NCBI RefSeq assembly: GCF_018604545.1
Contig: NZ_CP075896.1
Location: 5,766,001-5,830,000, forward strand
DNA: 64,000 bases
Source of the DNA: Streptomyces koelreuteriae
GTDB lineage: Bacteria > Actinomycetota > Actinomycetes > Streptomycetales > Streptomycetaceae
Direction: 5' to 3'
This document shows, one piece after another, positions 7,631 to 15,560 of this stretch (position 1 is the stretch's first letter; the number at the start of each line of letters is the position of its first letter). A program made the position numbers and the translations under genes. Below the pieces are notes generated by a model. It was not told where the DNA came from and ran no database searches. It saw only the letters and a program-made list of their open reading frames with translations.

Positions 7631-9094
7631 TCACGAGGCACGATCCGCCGTCACCGCCACATCCCGCACCTCCGCCGACTCCAGCCGCTCCGCCGTCCGG
7701 TCGGCGGTACGGCGAGCCCACCGCCCGCTCGTCACCGCCCCGAGCACCAGTACGGCGAAGCCGCACACCGCGAGGATCCACCAGCCCGGGCGCGCGGCCG
7801 ATACGAACGTCTCGCGGTACGAGGACGAGCCCACGCCGGAGGCGAGTACCGCACCCACCACCGCGACGCCCAGCGTCTGGCCGAGCTGGCGGCTCGTAGA
7901 GGCGACCGCCGCGGCCACCCCGGCCTGCGCACGCGGCATCCCGGACACCGCCGTGTTGGTGATCGGCGCGTTGACGAAACCGAAGCCGATGCCGAAGAGG
8001 ACGTAGCCGGCGAAGAGGGTGACGTCGGAGGTCTCGGCCTCGAACGCGGCGAAGAGGACGCCGCTCGCGGTCATGGCGCAGCCGGCGATCAGGAGCGGGA
8101 GGCGGGGGCCGCGGGTGCCGACCAGGCGGCCGGAGAGCGGGGCGCAGAGGAACGTCGGGGCCGCCATCGGCAGCATCCACAGACCTGCCTCCAGGGCGGT
8201 CAGGCCGCGGACGTTCTGGAGGTACAGCGTGGACAGGAAGAGGAACCCGCCGAGCGCGGCGAACGCGCTGACCGCGATGGCCGTGGCCCCGCTGAACGGC
8301 GCCGAGCGGAAGAACCGCAGGTCGATCAGGGGTTCCGTGCGGCGGGGCTCGTAGAGGAGCAGACCGGCGAGAGCGGCCAGGGCGACCACGGCCAGCGGGG
8401 CGATCGACGTGAACGGTGTGCTCGGCGCCTCGATGATCGCGTACGTCAGGGAGCCGAAGAGGGCGATCACCAGGAGCTGGCCGACCGGGTCGGGGCGGCG
8501 GGCCTTGGCGGCGCGGGACTCGGGGACGAAGCGGAGGGTGAGCAGGAGGGCGGCGAGGCCCACCGGCAGATTGATCCAGAAGATGGAGCGCCAGCCGACC
8601 GACTCGACGAGCAGGCCGCCGACCAGCGGGCCGGCGGCCATGGATATGCCGACGACCGCGCCCCACACGCCGATCGCCCGGGCCCGTTCGCGCGGGTCGG
8701 TGAACGTGTTGGTGATGATCGACATGGCGACGGGGTTCAGCATCGAGCCGCCCACCGCCTGGATCATCCGGAAGGCGACCAGCGCTTCGAGGTTCGGTGC
8801 GAGGGAGCACAGCACCGAGCCGATGGTGAAGACGACGAGCCCCGCCATGAAGACCCGCTTGCGGCCGATGCGGTCGGCCGTGGAGCCCGCGAGCATCAGC
8901 AGCGAGGCCAGGACCAGGGTGTAGGCGTCGATCGTCCACTGCAGGCCGGAGGTGCTCGCGTGCAGGTCCTGCTGCATGGAGGGCAGGGCCACGTTCAGGA
9001 CCGTGTTGTCGAGGCTCACGATCAGCAGGCTCATACAGCAGATCGCGAGCACCAGCATGCGGCGGCGGGGGCTGGGCTCGGGCATGCGGGCCAT
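7631..9094 (-). CDS. MFS drug exporter, DHA2 (EmrB/QacA) type
   Basis: A 487-residue major-facilitator antiporter with 14 predicted membrane helices. The DHA2 marker LDNTVLNVALP sits in helix 1, and motif A follows in the first cytoplasmic loop (GSTADRIGRKR). VMA-type gating motif C is represented by GPLVGGLL. The protein should pump amphipathic drugs or metabolites out in exchange for protons. It is divergent from dusB across 69 bp. Two in-frame ATGs, three codons apart, both fit; no clear ribosome site is visible, so a leaderless message is possible. No dedicated regulator lies next to it. Confidence 0.9.
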   Translation of the reverse strand: MARMPEPSPRRRMLVLAICCMSLLIVSLDNTVLNVALPSMQQDLHASTSGLQWTIDAYTLVLASLLMLAGSTADRIGRKRVFMAGLVVFTIGSVLCSLAPNLEALVAFRMIQAVGGSMLNPVAMSIITNTFTDPRERARAIGVWGAVVGISMAAGPLVGGLLVESVGWRSIFWINLPVGLAALLLTLRFVPESRAAKARRPDPVGQLLVIALFGSLTYAIIEAPSTPFTSIAPLAVVALAALAGLLLYEPRRTEPLIDLRFFRSAPFSGATAIAVSAFAALGGFLFLSTLYLQNVRGLTALEAGLWMLPMAAPTFLCAPLSGRLVGTRGPRLPLLIAGCAMTASGVLFAAFEAETSDVTLFAGYVLFGIGFGFVNAPITNTAVSGMPRAQAGVAAAVASTSRQLGQTLGVAVVGAVLASGVGSSSYRETFVSAARPGWWILAVCGFAVLVLGAVTSGRWARRTADRTAERLESAEVRDVAVTADRAS

Positions 9095-9163
9095 CGTACG
9101 CCGACTTCAATAGTGTGGCTAACTAATGAATTTTACGTTCTCATTGCACGGCACAATGGATGC

Positions 9164-10297
9164 ATGTCCACGCCCCTCCAGATCGGCCCGCACACCGTCC
9201 GGCCCCCTGTCGTCCTGGCCCCCATGGCCGGGATCACCAACGCGCCCTTCCGCACCCTGTGCAGGGAGTTCAGCGGGGGCAAGGGCCTGTTCGTCAGCGA
9301 GATGATCACCACCCGGGCGCTGGTCGAACGCAACGAGAAGACCATGCAGCTCATCCACTTCGACGAGACGGAGCGGCCCCGGTCGATCCAGCTCTACGGC
9401 GTGGACCCGGCGACCGTCGGCAAGGCCGTCCGCATGATCGCGGAAGAGGACCTCGCCGACCACATCGACCTCAACTTCGGCTGCCCCGTGCCGAAGGTCA
9501 CACGGAAGGGCGGCGGCTCCGCGCTGCCGTACAAGCGGAACCTGCTGCGGGCCATCCTGCGCGAGGCCGTCAGCGGCGCCGGCGATCTGCCCGTGACGAT
9601 GAAGATGCGCAAGGGCATCGACGACGACCACATCACCTTCCTGGACGCCGGCCGGATCGCCGTCGAGGAGGGCGTCACCTCCATCGCGCTGCACGGCCGC
9701 ACCGCCGCCCAGCACTACGGCGGCACCGCCGACTGGGACGCCATCGCCCGGCTGAAGGAGCACGTCCCGGAGATCCCGGTGCTCGGCAACGGCGACATCT
9801 GGTCGGCCGAGGACGCGCTGCGCATGGTGCGCGAGACCGGCTGCGACGGTGTCGTGGTGGGGCGTGGCTGCCTGGGTCGGCCGTGGCTGTTCTCCGACCT
9901 GGTCGCGGCCTTCGAGGGGCGGACCGAGGACATCGCCCGCCCGGCGCTGCGCGAGGTCGCCGACGTCATGGTCCGGCACGCCACCCTGCTCGGGGAGTGG
10001 ATCGGGGACGAGGCGCGGGGCGTCATCGACTTCCGTAAGCACGTCGCCTGGTATCTGAAGGGCTTCGCGGTCGGCTCCGAGATGCGCAAGCGCCTCGCGA
10101 TCACCTCGTCGCTGGAGGAGCTGCGCTCCGGGCTGGACGAGCTGGACCTCGACCAGCCCTGGCCCGTCGGCGCCGACGGGCCCCGGGGCCGTACGTCCGG
10201 CAACAACCGGGTGGTGCTGCCGGACGGCTGGCTGAAGGACCCGTACGACTGCGCCTGGGTCGGCGAGGACGCCGAGCTCGACACCTCCGGCGGCTGA
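9164..10297 (+). CDS. dusB: tRNA-dihydrouridine synthase, DusB type
   Basis: A 377-residue FMN-dependent TIM-barrel enzyme that reduces uridines in tRNA D-loops. Motifs in order: APMAGITNAPFR (19-30), DLNFGCPVPKVTRKGGGSAL with catalytic Cys107, TMKMRKG, LHGRTAAQHYGGTADW, GNGDIWS and GRGCLGRPWLF, then the C-terminal helical domain (RKHVAWYLKGF). The ATG is close to a CACAAT box about 5 bp upstream with no ribosome site, so it may be leaderless. The frame stays open far upstream but only as antisense of the exporter gene. The stop touches the stop of the convergent sulfatase gene. Confidence 0.93.
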   Translation: MSTPLQIGPHTVRPPVVLAPMAGITNAPFRTLCREFSGGKGLFVSEMITTRALVERNEKTMQLIHFDETERPRSIQLYGVDPATVGKAVRMIAEEDLADHIDLNFGCPVPKVTRKGGGSALPYKRNLLRAILREAVSGAGDLPVTMKMRKGIDDDHITFLDAGRIAVEEGVTSIALHGRTAAQHYGGTADWDAIARLKEHVPEIPVLGNGDIWSAEDALRMVRETGCDGVVVGRGCLGRPWLFSDLVAAFEGRTEDIARPALREVADVMVRHATLLGEWIGDEARGVIDFRKHVAWYLKGFAVGSEMRKRLAITSSLEELRSGLDELDLDQPWPVGADGPRGRTSGNNRVVLPDGWLKDPYDCAWVGEDAELDTSGG

Positions 10298-12070
10298 TCA
10301 GCCCTCCGAGCGGTGCGGTGTGGAGCCGTACGCCTTGAGGAAGCGGTCGCGGAAGGCGCTCATCTTCCACACCGGGGCGTCGCGGTCGGGCCTCAGACCC
10401 TCCGTCCAGTTCCAGTCGGCGACCTTGTCGAGGACCTTCGGGTCCTTCGCGACGATGGACACCGGCACGTCGCGGCTGGCGCGGGTGCCGCTGACCCGGG
10501 CCATGGGCTGGTGGTCGCCGAGGAAGACCAGGACGGTGTCGTCGGTGCCGTAGCGCTCCAGCCACTGGGTGAGGCTGGTGACCGAGTACTGGATGGACTT
10601 GCCGTACTCCTGCCGGGATCTGGTGGTGTCGGTGATGATGTCCGAGGCCTTGTTGCCGGCCTTCTCGACGGCGTCGAAGCGTGAGCCGTCGCCGAGTTCG
10701 TCCCAGTCGACCATCTTCGGGATGGGCGCCCAGGGCTGGTGGCTGGAGGTCAGGATGACGAACGACATCAGCGGCTTGTCGCGCTTCTTGCCGTGCACCC
10801 GGCGCTGGAACGCCTCCAGCGCGTACTGGTCCGGCATGGTCGACCAGCTGAACTTCGGGCCCTTGTACCCCAGGTCGTAGGCGTCGTAGAGCTTGTCGAG
10901 GCCGTACCACTTCTCCTCCGGCCAGCCCTTCTGCACGCCGGGCATCACGCCGACCGTGTCCCAGGCGCCGCTCTTGCGGAAGGCCCTGGTGAGGGTGAGA
11001 TGGTCGCCCGCGGTGACCGTGCGGTAGCGGCGCTGGTTGTCGATCCACAGGCCGGACATGGTCGTGGAGTGGCCGAGCCAGCTGCTGCCGCCGTAGGTCG
11101 CCGAGGTCAGCCAGCCGCTGCGGGCGGCGAAGCCGGCCTTCTCCAGGGCCTTGCCACTGGTGTCGAGGGTGCGGTCGACGCCGGGCGCCATGATCGGGTC
11201 CTCGATGGCGCTGCGGCCGTAGCTCTCGATGAACGTGAAGATCACGTCCTTGCCGCGCAGGTCGGGCAGCAGCTGCTCGGGCGGGGTGTTGCCGAAGGTG
11301 TCCGCCTGGGCGTGCTTCGCGAAGGCCGCCTCGTCGCGCAGGGACTCCACCGTCCGCTGGGCGTGGACCCGGAGGGCTCCGGCGCCGCGCTCGGAGGCGA
11401 TCGGCCCGCCGAAGAGCGTCAGGCCCAGGGCGGAGCAGGTGACCCAGACGACCCCGGCGATCAGCGCGCCCCGGGCCGCCCGGGGACGGTGGCGGACGAG
11501 CAGGCCGCTGAGCCGGATCGTCGCCGCGACCATGACGGCCGCCAGCAGCAGGATCAGCACGATCGCCCCTACGGCGGCGGCGGTCGCGACGCCCCCGCCC
11601 AGCGCGTCCCCGACGTACGCCTGGGCGTCGGGCAGCAGGTCCCAGTCCAGCGCGGCGTTGAAGCCCCGGCCCAGATACTCGTTGAACCCCATGTCGAGCA
11701 GGTTCACGGCGGTCAGCGCGGTCAGGCCGAGTCCGTACAGCGCCGCCGCGACCAGCCGGGCCCGGCGCGGCAGCCACAGCACCACGACGGCGCCGATGAC
11801 CGCCTCGGCCGGAATGCGCGTGAAGCTCTTCGGCCCCATGGCGGGGAGGGTGTTGGGCAGCAGCAGGGCACCGAGGACCAGGGCGGCGGCGAGGGCGGTG
11901 GTGGTCCAGCGGAGGGCGCGGGCGGCCCGGGGATGGCGGGCACGGAGGCCGGATGCCGAAGCGGGAGTCTCCGGTGCCGGTTCCTGTGCCGGTGCTGGTG
12001 GCAGTGCCGGTGCCGATGGCGTCGCGGACTCCGACCGTGATGACTGGCGCAGGCGTGTGAAGACAGGCAC
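10298..12070 (-). CDS. LtaS-like membrane sulfatase
   Basis: A 590-residue protein with a Pro/Ala-rich cytoplasmic N-terminus, about five membrane helices (roughly 57-75, 87-101, 107-125, 162-186, 202-220) and an extracellular sulfatase-fold domain. Metal and catalytic positions resemble the lipoteichoic-acid synthase group: FTFIESYGRS with the first Glu ligand, SSWLGHSTTMSG with the nucleophile Thr or Ser, and VFLGDHQPMAR with the Asp-His pair. It probably transfers or hydrolyses a phosphate- or sulfate-bearing envelope group outside the membrane; the substrate is unknown. GTG is chosen because GGAAGGAC lies about 7 nt upstream. Confidence 0.82.
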   Translation of the reverse strand: MPVFTRLRQSSRSESATPSAPALPPAPAQEPAPETPASASGLRARHPRAARALRWTTTALAAALVLGALLLPNTLPAMGPKSFTRIPAEAVIGAVVVLWLPRRARLVAAALYGLGLTALTAVNLLDMGFNEYLGRGFNAALDWDLLPDAQAYVGDALGGGVATAAAVGAIVLILLLAAVMVAATIRLSGLLVRHRPRAARGALIAGVVWVTCSALGLTLFGGPIASERGAGALRVHAQRTVESLRDEAAFAKHAQADTFGNTPPEQLLPDLRGKDVIFTFIESYGRSAIEDPIMAPGVDRTLDTSGKALEKAGFAARSGWLTSATYGGSSWLGHSTTMSGLWIDNQRRYRTVTAGDHLTLTRAFRKSGAWDTVGVMPGVQKGWPEEKWYGLDKLYDAYDLGYKGPKFSWSTMPDQYALEAFQRRVHGKKRDKPLMSFVILTSSHQPWAPIPKMVDWDELGDGSRFDAVEKAGNKASDIITDTTRSRQEYGKSIQYSVTSLTQWLERYGTDDTVLVFLGDHQPMARVSGTRASRDVPVSIVAKDPKVLDKVADWNWTEGLRPDRDAPVWKMSAFRDRFLKAYGSTPHRSEG

Positions 12071-12235
12071 CCGGAGGTCCTTCCCGTACGAAACCCGGTG
12101 AAGTGGCGGACCCGCGTGGGGGTTCGGGTCCGCCTCAGTTCCGTACGGGGCGCCCACCAGGTGCGTTCAGCCCACCGGGCCAGCGCTCGGCAAACACCCG
12201 GCAAACGCCCGGCCAACCGTGCCGCCGGCCGCCCC

Positions 12236-14173
12236 TCAGACGCCCCCGACCGCCGTGAGCAGCGCCAACGGGGCCGAGGCCGAGCGGGATTCGCGTACGC
12301 ACGCGTGCGGGTACGGCACCGGCTCCGGGTGAGTGTCGCGGCCGTAGCCCGCGAGGACCTCGGGGAGCCGGTTGCCGGTGGCGGTCGCCGCGTCGACCAG
12401 GCCGCGGGCGATCGCGCGGGCCTCGTCGTGCAGTCCGTAGCGGGCCAGGCCCAGCGCGATGAGCGCGTTGTCGTGCGGCCAGACCGAACCGCGGTGGTAG
12501 GAGAGCGGATGGAACGCCGGCTGGCCGGAGGCCAGGGTGCGTACGCCCCAGCCGGAGAAGAAGTCGGGTTCGAGGAGGCGCCGGCCGACCTGTTCGCCGT
12601 ACTCCTTGTCCAGCAGGCCCGACCAGAGCAGATGCCCGGCGTCGGAGGCGAGGGCGTCGACCTGCTTGCCCCGGCCGTCGAGCGCGAGCGCCGGGAAGGA
12701 GTGCTCCGCCATCCAGAAGTCGCGCTGGAAACGGTCGCGCAGATCACCGGCCGCCTGTTCCAGGAGGTCGGCGTACGTCCCGTCCTGCCACACCGTGCGC
12801 GCGAGCCACGCCGTGCGGCGCAGCGCGTCATAGGCGTAGCCCTGGGCGCCCGCGGCCGTCACCGGGCCGTTGGGGCGGGTGCCCTCGGCGGAGCAGATGG
12901 CGCCGGGGGAGTCCTTCCAGTTCTGGTTGGCGAGGCCGCCCTGGTCGGCGCGGTAGACGAGATAGCCGCGCGAGGTCAGGCCGCCGTGGTCCAGCATCCA
13001 GCCGACGGCCGCGCGGGCGTGCGACTGGAGACGATGGGCCAGGGCGGTGTCGCCGGTCTGCTCCGTGTAGGCGCCGAGGAGCACGAGGAACAGCGGTGTG
13101 GCGTCGACCGAGCCGTAGTAACGGCCGTAGGGGACCTGGCCGAAGTGCGCCAGTTCGCCGTGCCGCACCTCGTGGACGATCTTTCCGGGCTGGGCGACTT
13201 CGCTCGCGGCCGCGTCCGTGGCCTGGGTCGCGGCGAGCGCGGGCAGGGTGGCGGCGGCCAGCCGGGGCCGGTAGGGCAGTGCGAACAGCGACGTCAGCAG
13301 GGCGTCCCGGCCCAGCAGGGTCAGGAACCAGGGGGCGCCGGCGGCCGGGACGCGCAGTTCCTCGCCGTCCGGGCCCTTCGCCGGGACCTGGAGCACGGCG
13401 AGGTCGGCGAGCCCCCGGGAGCAGGCGGCGGCCAGCTCCGGCCAGCCGGTCGGGAAGGCCAGGCCCTCCACGAACTCGCCCTCCCGGGCGCGCAGTCGCT
13501 CCCGCACGGCGGCGGGGGAGCGGGGGACGCGCAGGGCCCGCTTCTCGCCGTGCGGACGGGCCATGACGCGCAGGAGCAGCTCGGCGGTGCCGTGCGGCGG
13601 CAGCTCCAGGGTCCACACCAGGCGGCGGGCGCCGGTGCCGGTCTCCTCCACGGCGTCCGGCTGGGGCTCGGCCGTCACCGTCGTGCACGAGCGCCACTCG
13701 CCGCGCCGGTAGGTGAACTCCACGCCGTGGCCGAGGACCTGGCGGGAGCGGACCGCACCGGCCTTGGTGTAGGTGCGGTGGTCGGAGCGCAGCTCGAACT
13801 GGTCGGTGAAGTCGGCGTCGGCGGTGAGCGCGAGGCGGACCGTCGTCGGCGCCGGGCGGTTGCTGGTGATGCGCAGCGACTCCACGAACGAGGCGTCGCC
13901 GACGGCCTGTTCACGGAAGAGCGTGTAGGCGGGCGGCTCGTCGCGTCCGCCGCGCGGGACGAGGACGCACGCCGCGGTGTCCCCGTCGGCCACCGGCGTC
14001 AGGGTGTCGGGCACGGCCCCGTCCACCGTGAGCTGCCACCGGCTGAGGTGCCGTGCGTCCCGTACGAACATTCCGTCCGGGGCGCTGCCGCCCCGGTAGC
14101 CGCTGATGTCGCCGCGGTCACCGACGGCGGCGAACGTCCCGCCGTGCACGAGCAGATGATGCCGGTCGGTCAT
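12236..14173 (-). CDS. Glycogen-debranching-type amylo-alpha-1,6-glucosidase
   Basis: A 645-residue cytoplasmic enzyme with an N-terminal beta domain of the bacterial debrancher type (SGYRGGSAPDGMFVRDARHLSRWQL) and a C-terminal six-hairpin (alpha/alpha) glycosidase barrel. Barrel landmarks are GAPWFLTLLGRDALLTSLFALPYRP, QVPYGRYYGSVDATPLFLVLLGAY and HRGSVWPHDNALIALGLARYG, where the Asp/Glu catalytic pair is expected. It should release glucose or related sugars from glycogen-like or trehalose-related oligomers; exact specificity is unknown. It starts at ATG behind GAAGGGAA. The MGH1-type glycosidase in the same direction is separated from it only by an inserted transposon, so both were probably one operon. 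Confidence 0.85.
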   Translation of the reverse strand: MTDRHHLLVHGGTFAAVGDRGDISGYRGGSAPDGMFVRDARHLSRWQLTVDGAVPDTLTPVADGDTAACVLVPRGGRDEPPAYTLFREQAVGDASFVESLRITSNRPAPTTVRLALTADADFTDQFELRSDHRTYTKAGAVRSRQVLGHGVEFTYRRGEWRSCTTVTAEPQPDAVEETGTGARRLVWTLELPPHGTAELLLRVMARPHGEKRALRVPRSPAAVRERLRAREGEFVEGLAFPTGWPELAAACSRGLADLAVLQVPAKGPDGEELRVPAAGAPWFLTLLGRDALLTSLFALPYRPRLAAATLPALAATQATDAAASEVAQPGKIVHEVRHGELAHFGQVPYGRYYGSVDATPLFLVLLGAYTEQTGDTALAHRLQSHARAAVGWMLDHGGLTSRGYLVYRADQGGLANQNWKDSPGAICSAEGTRPNGPVTAAGAQGYAYDALRRTAWLARTVWQDGTYADLLEQAAGDLRDRFQRDFWMAEHSFPALALDGRGKQVDALASDAGHLLWSGLLDKEYGEQVGRRLLEPDFFSGWGVRTLASGQPAFHPLSYHRGSVWPHDNALIALGLARYGLHDEARAIARGLVDAATATGNRLPEVLAGYGRDTHPEPVPYPHACVRESRSASAPLALLTAVGGV

Positions 14174-14250
14174 CGGGTGTTCCCTTCGTGGGTACGCCGG
14201 TCTTCAGGCAGGGGAGGAAACGAAGCTCCTGCGGAGCAGGGCAGGGAAGG

Positions 14251-14275
14251 CCGAATCGCCTTCTGGGCGATTCGG
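14251..14275. repeat. Perfect hairpin in the left end of the tnpB element
   Basis: CCGAATCGCC and GGCGATTCGG are perfect 10-bp arms around TTCTG, 59 bp before the tnpB start. Imperfect hairpins at the ends are the binding sites for TnpA in this family, so this could be the left-end structure. It may also act as a transcription attenuator in front of tnpB. Confidence 0.7.
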
Positions 14276-14334
14276 TGTGCGCCGGCTATCGGTCGACGCC
14301 CGCCGCTCACACGGAAGCTGATAGAACGTGAGGC

Positions 14335-15543
14335 GTGACGCAGCAGGTCAAGCGGGCGTTCAAGTACCGCTTCTACCCCACGGACGAGCAGACAGCTGAG
14401 CTGTCGCGCACGTTCGGCTGTGTCCGTCTCGTGTACAACAAGGCGTTGGAGGAGCGCACGCAGGCCTGGTACGGCGAGCAACGCCGCATCTCCTACGTGC
14501 AGTCGTCCGCCGCGCTGACGGAGTGGAAGAAGTCCGAGGAACTTGCCTTCCTCTCGGAGGTGTCCTCCGTCCCGCTCCAGCAGGCGCTGCGCCACCTTCA
14601 GGCGGCGTTCGGGAACTTCTTCGCCAAGCGCGCCAAGTACCCGCGCTACAAGTCCCGGAAGAAGTCCCGGGGGTCGGCCGAGTACACCCGCAGCGCTTTC
14701 AAGTGGCGTGACGGGCAGCTCACGCTCGCGAAGATGACCGAGCCCCTGGACATCCACTGGTCGCGCCCTCTGCCTGAAGGGGCGGAGCCGACGACGGTGA
14801 CCGTGTCCCGCGACAGCGCGGGCCGCTGGTTCGTCTCGATGCTCGTCGAGGACACCATCGCCTCGGCCCCCGCGACCACAGCGGCGATCGGCCTGGACGC
14901 CGGGATCACCTCCCTGGTGACCCTGTCCACCGGGGAGAAGATCACCAACCCGAAGCATGAGCGCCGCGACCGCGTCCGACTCGCGAAGGCTCAGCGGGAA
15001 CTGTCCCGGAAGACGAAGGGCTCTGCGAACCGGGAGAAGGCCCGCCGCCGCGTGGCCCGTATCCATGCGCGGATCGCCGACCGGCGCCGGGACTTCTTGC
15101 ACAAACTGACCACTCGGCTCGTCCGTGAGAACCAAACGGTCGTGATCGAGGACCTCACCGTCCGCAACCTGCTGAAGAACGGCAAGCTCGCGCGCGCCAT
15201 CTCCGACGCGGCCTGGACGGACCTGCGCATGATGCTGGAGTACAAGTGCGCCTGGTACGGGCGCGAACTCGTCGTGATCGACCGATGGTTCCCCAGCAGC
15301 AAGCTGTGCGGAACCTGCGGCACGGTCCGCGAGAAGCTGCCGCTCAATGTCCGGGAGTGGACGTGCGACTGCGGCACCGTGCATGACCGCGACGTGAACG
15401 CGGCGCGCAACATTCTGGCCGCCGGGCTGGCGGCGTCTGCCTGTGGAGACGGTGTAAGACCTCAACGGGAGTCCTCCCGGACGGGGCGGTCGTCGGTGAA
15501 GCAGGAAACCCGGCGGGCGACCGCTGGAATCTCCCGCCTCTAG
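14335..15543 (+). CDS. tnpB: TnpB, RNA-guided nuclease of an IS605-type element
   Basis: A 402-residue TnpB, the RNA-guided DNA nuclease ancestral to Cas12. An N-terminal domain starts KRAFKYRFYPTDEQTAELSRTFGCVRLVYN. The split RuvC site is intact: Asp188 (AIGLDAGI), Glu272 (VVIEDLTV) and Asp353 (HDRDVNAARNI). A four-Cys zinc finger lies at 325/328 and 344/346 (CGTCG and CDCG). The length is normal. It starts with GTG shortly after the left-end hairpins and ends inside the right-end hairpin region, as usual for the family, where the 3' end of the gene also encodes the guide scaffold. All catalytic residues are present, so it may be active. Confidence 0.93.
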   Translation: MTQQVKRAFKYRFYPTDEQTAELSRTFGCVRLVYNKALEERTQAWYGEQRRISYVQSSAALTEWKKSEELAFLSEVSSVPLQQALRHLQAAFGNFFAKRAKYPRYKSRKKSRGSAEYTRSAFKWRDGQLTLAKMTEPLDIHWSRPLPEGAEPTTVTVSRDSAGRWFVSMLVEDTIASAPATTAAIGLDAGITSLVTLSTGEKITNPKHERRDRVRLAKAQRELSRKTKGSANREKARRRVARIHARIADRRRDFLHKLTTRLVRENQTVVIEDLTVRNLLKNGKLARAISDAAWTDLRMMLEYKCAWYGRELVVIDRWFPSSKLCGTCGTVREKLPLNVREWTCDCGTVHDRDVNAARNILAAGLAASACGDGVRPQRESSRTGRSSVKQETRRATAGISRL

Positions 15544-15560
15544 GCGGGGGAGGAAGTCAA
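15440..15560 (+). ncRNA. Predicted omega (reRNA) guide scaffold at the tnpB 3' end
   Basis: In this family the guide RNA spans the end of tnpB and the right-end hairpin, with the guide read from the flanking DNA. Here the hairpin CCCGCC-TCTA-GGCGGG and the terminal GGAGGAAGTCAA are present, so the guide would start at the first host bases (CCCTGGTCCCCTCCC). The 5' limit is a guess. The RNA is predicted from family knowledge only. Confidence 0.4.

Larger units (their letters stand above)
14201..15560 (+). mobile_element. IS605/IS1341-type element carrying only tnpB
   Basis: An insertion with a tnpB gene and subterminal hairpins but no tnpA, inserted between two same-strand glycosidase genes. 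The right end is well marked: CCCGCC-TCTA-GGCGGG followed by GGAGGAAGTCAA, the usual right-end hairpin of this group. The left end is less sure; it holds GCTCC-TGC-GGAGC and a 10-bp stem hairpin, preceded by TCTTCAGGCAGGGGAGGAAA, a degraded look-alike of the right end in the same orientation. Elements of this type move by single-strand transposition without target duplication and need a TnpA supplied elsewhere. The left boundary is an estimate. Confidence 0.72.

Noticed and set aside
7412..9163. Upstream in-frame extension of dusB
   Set aside because: It is antisense of the drug exporter; DusB proteins start at the chosen ATG.
12098..14338. 746-codon open frame antisense to the debrancher gene
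   Set aside because: Low-complexity Arg/Gly/Ala translation without domain; the opposite strand encodes a full glycosidase.
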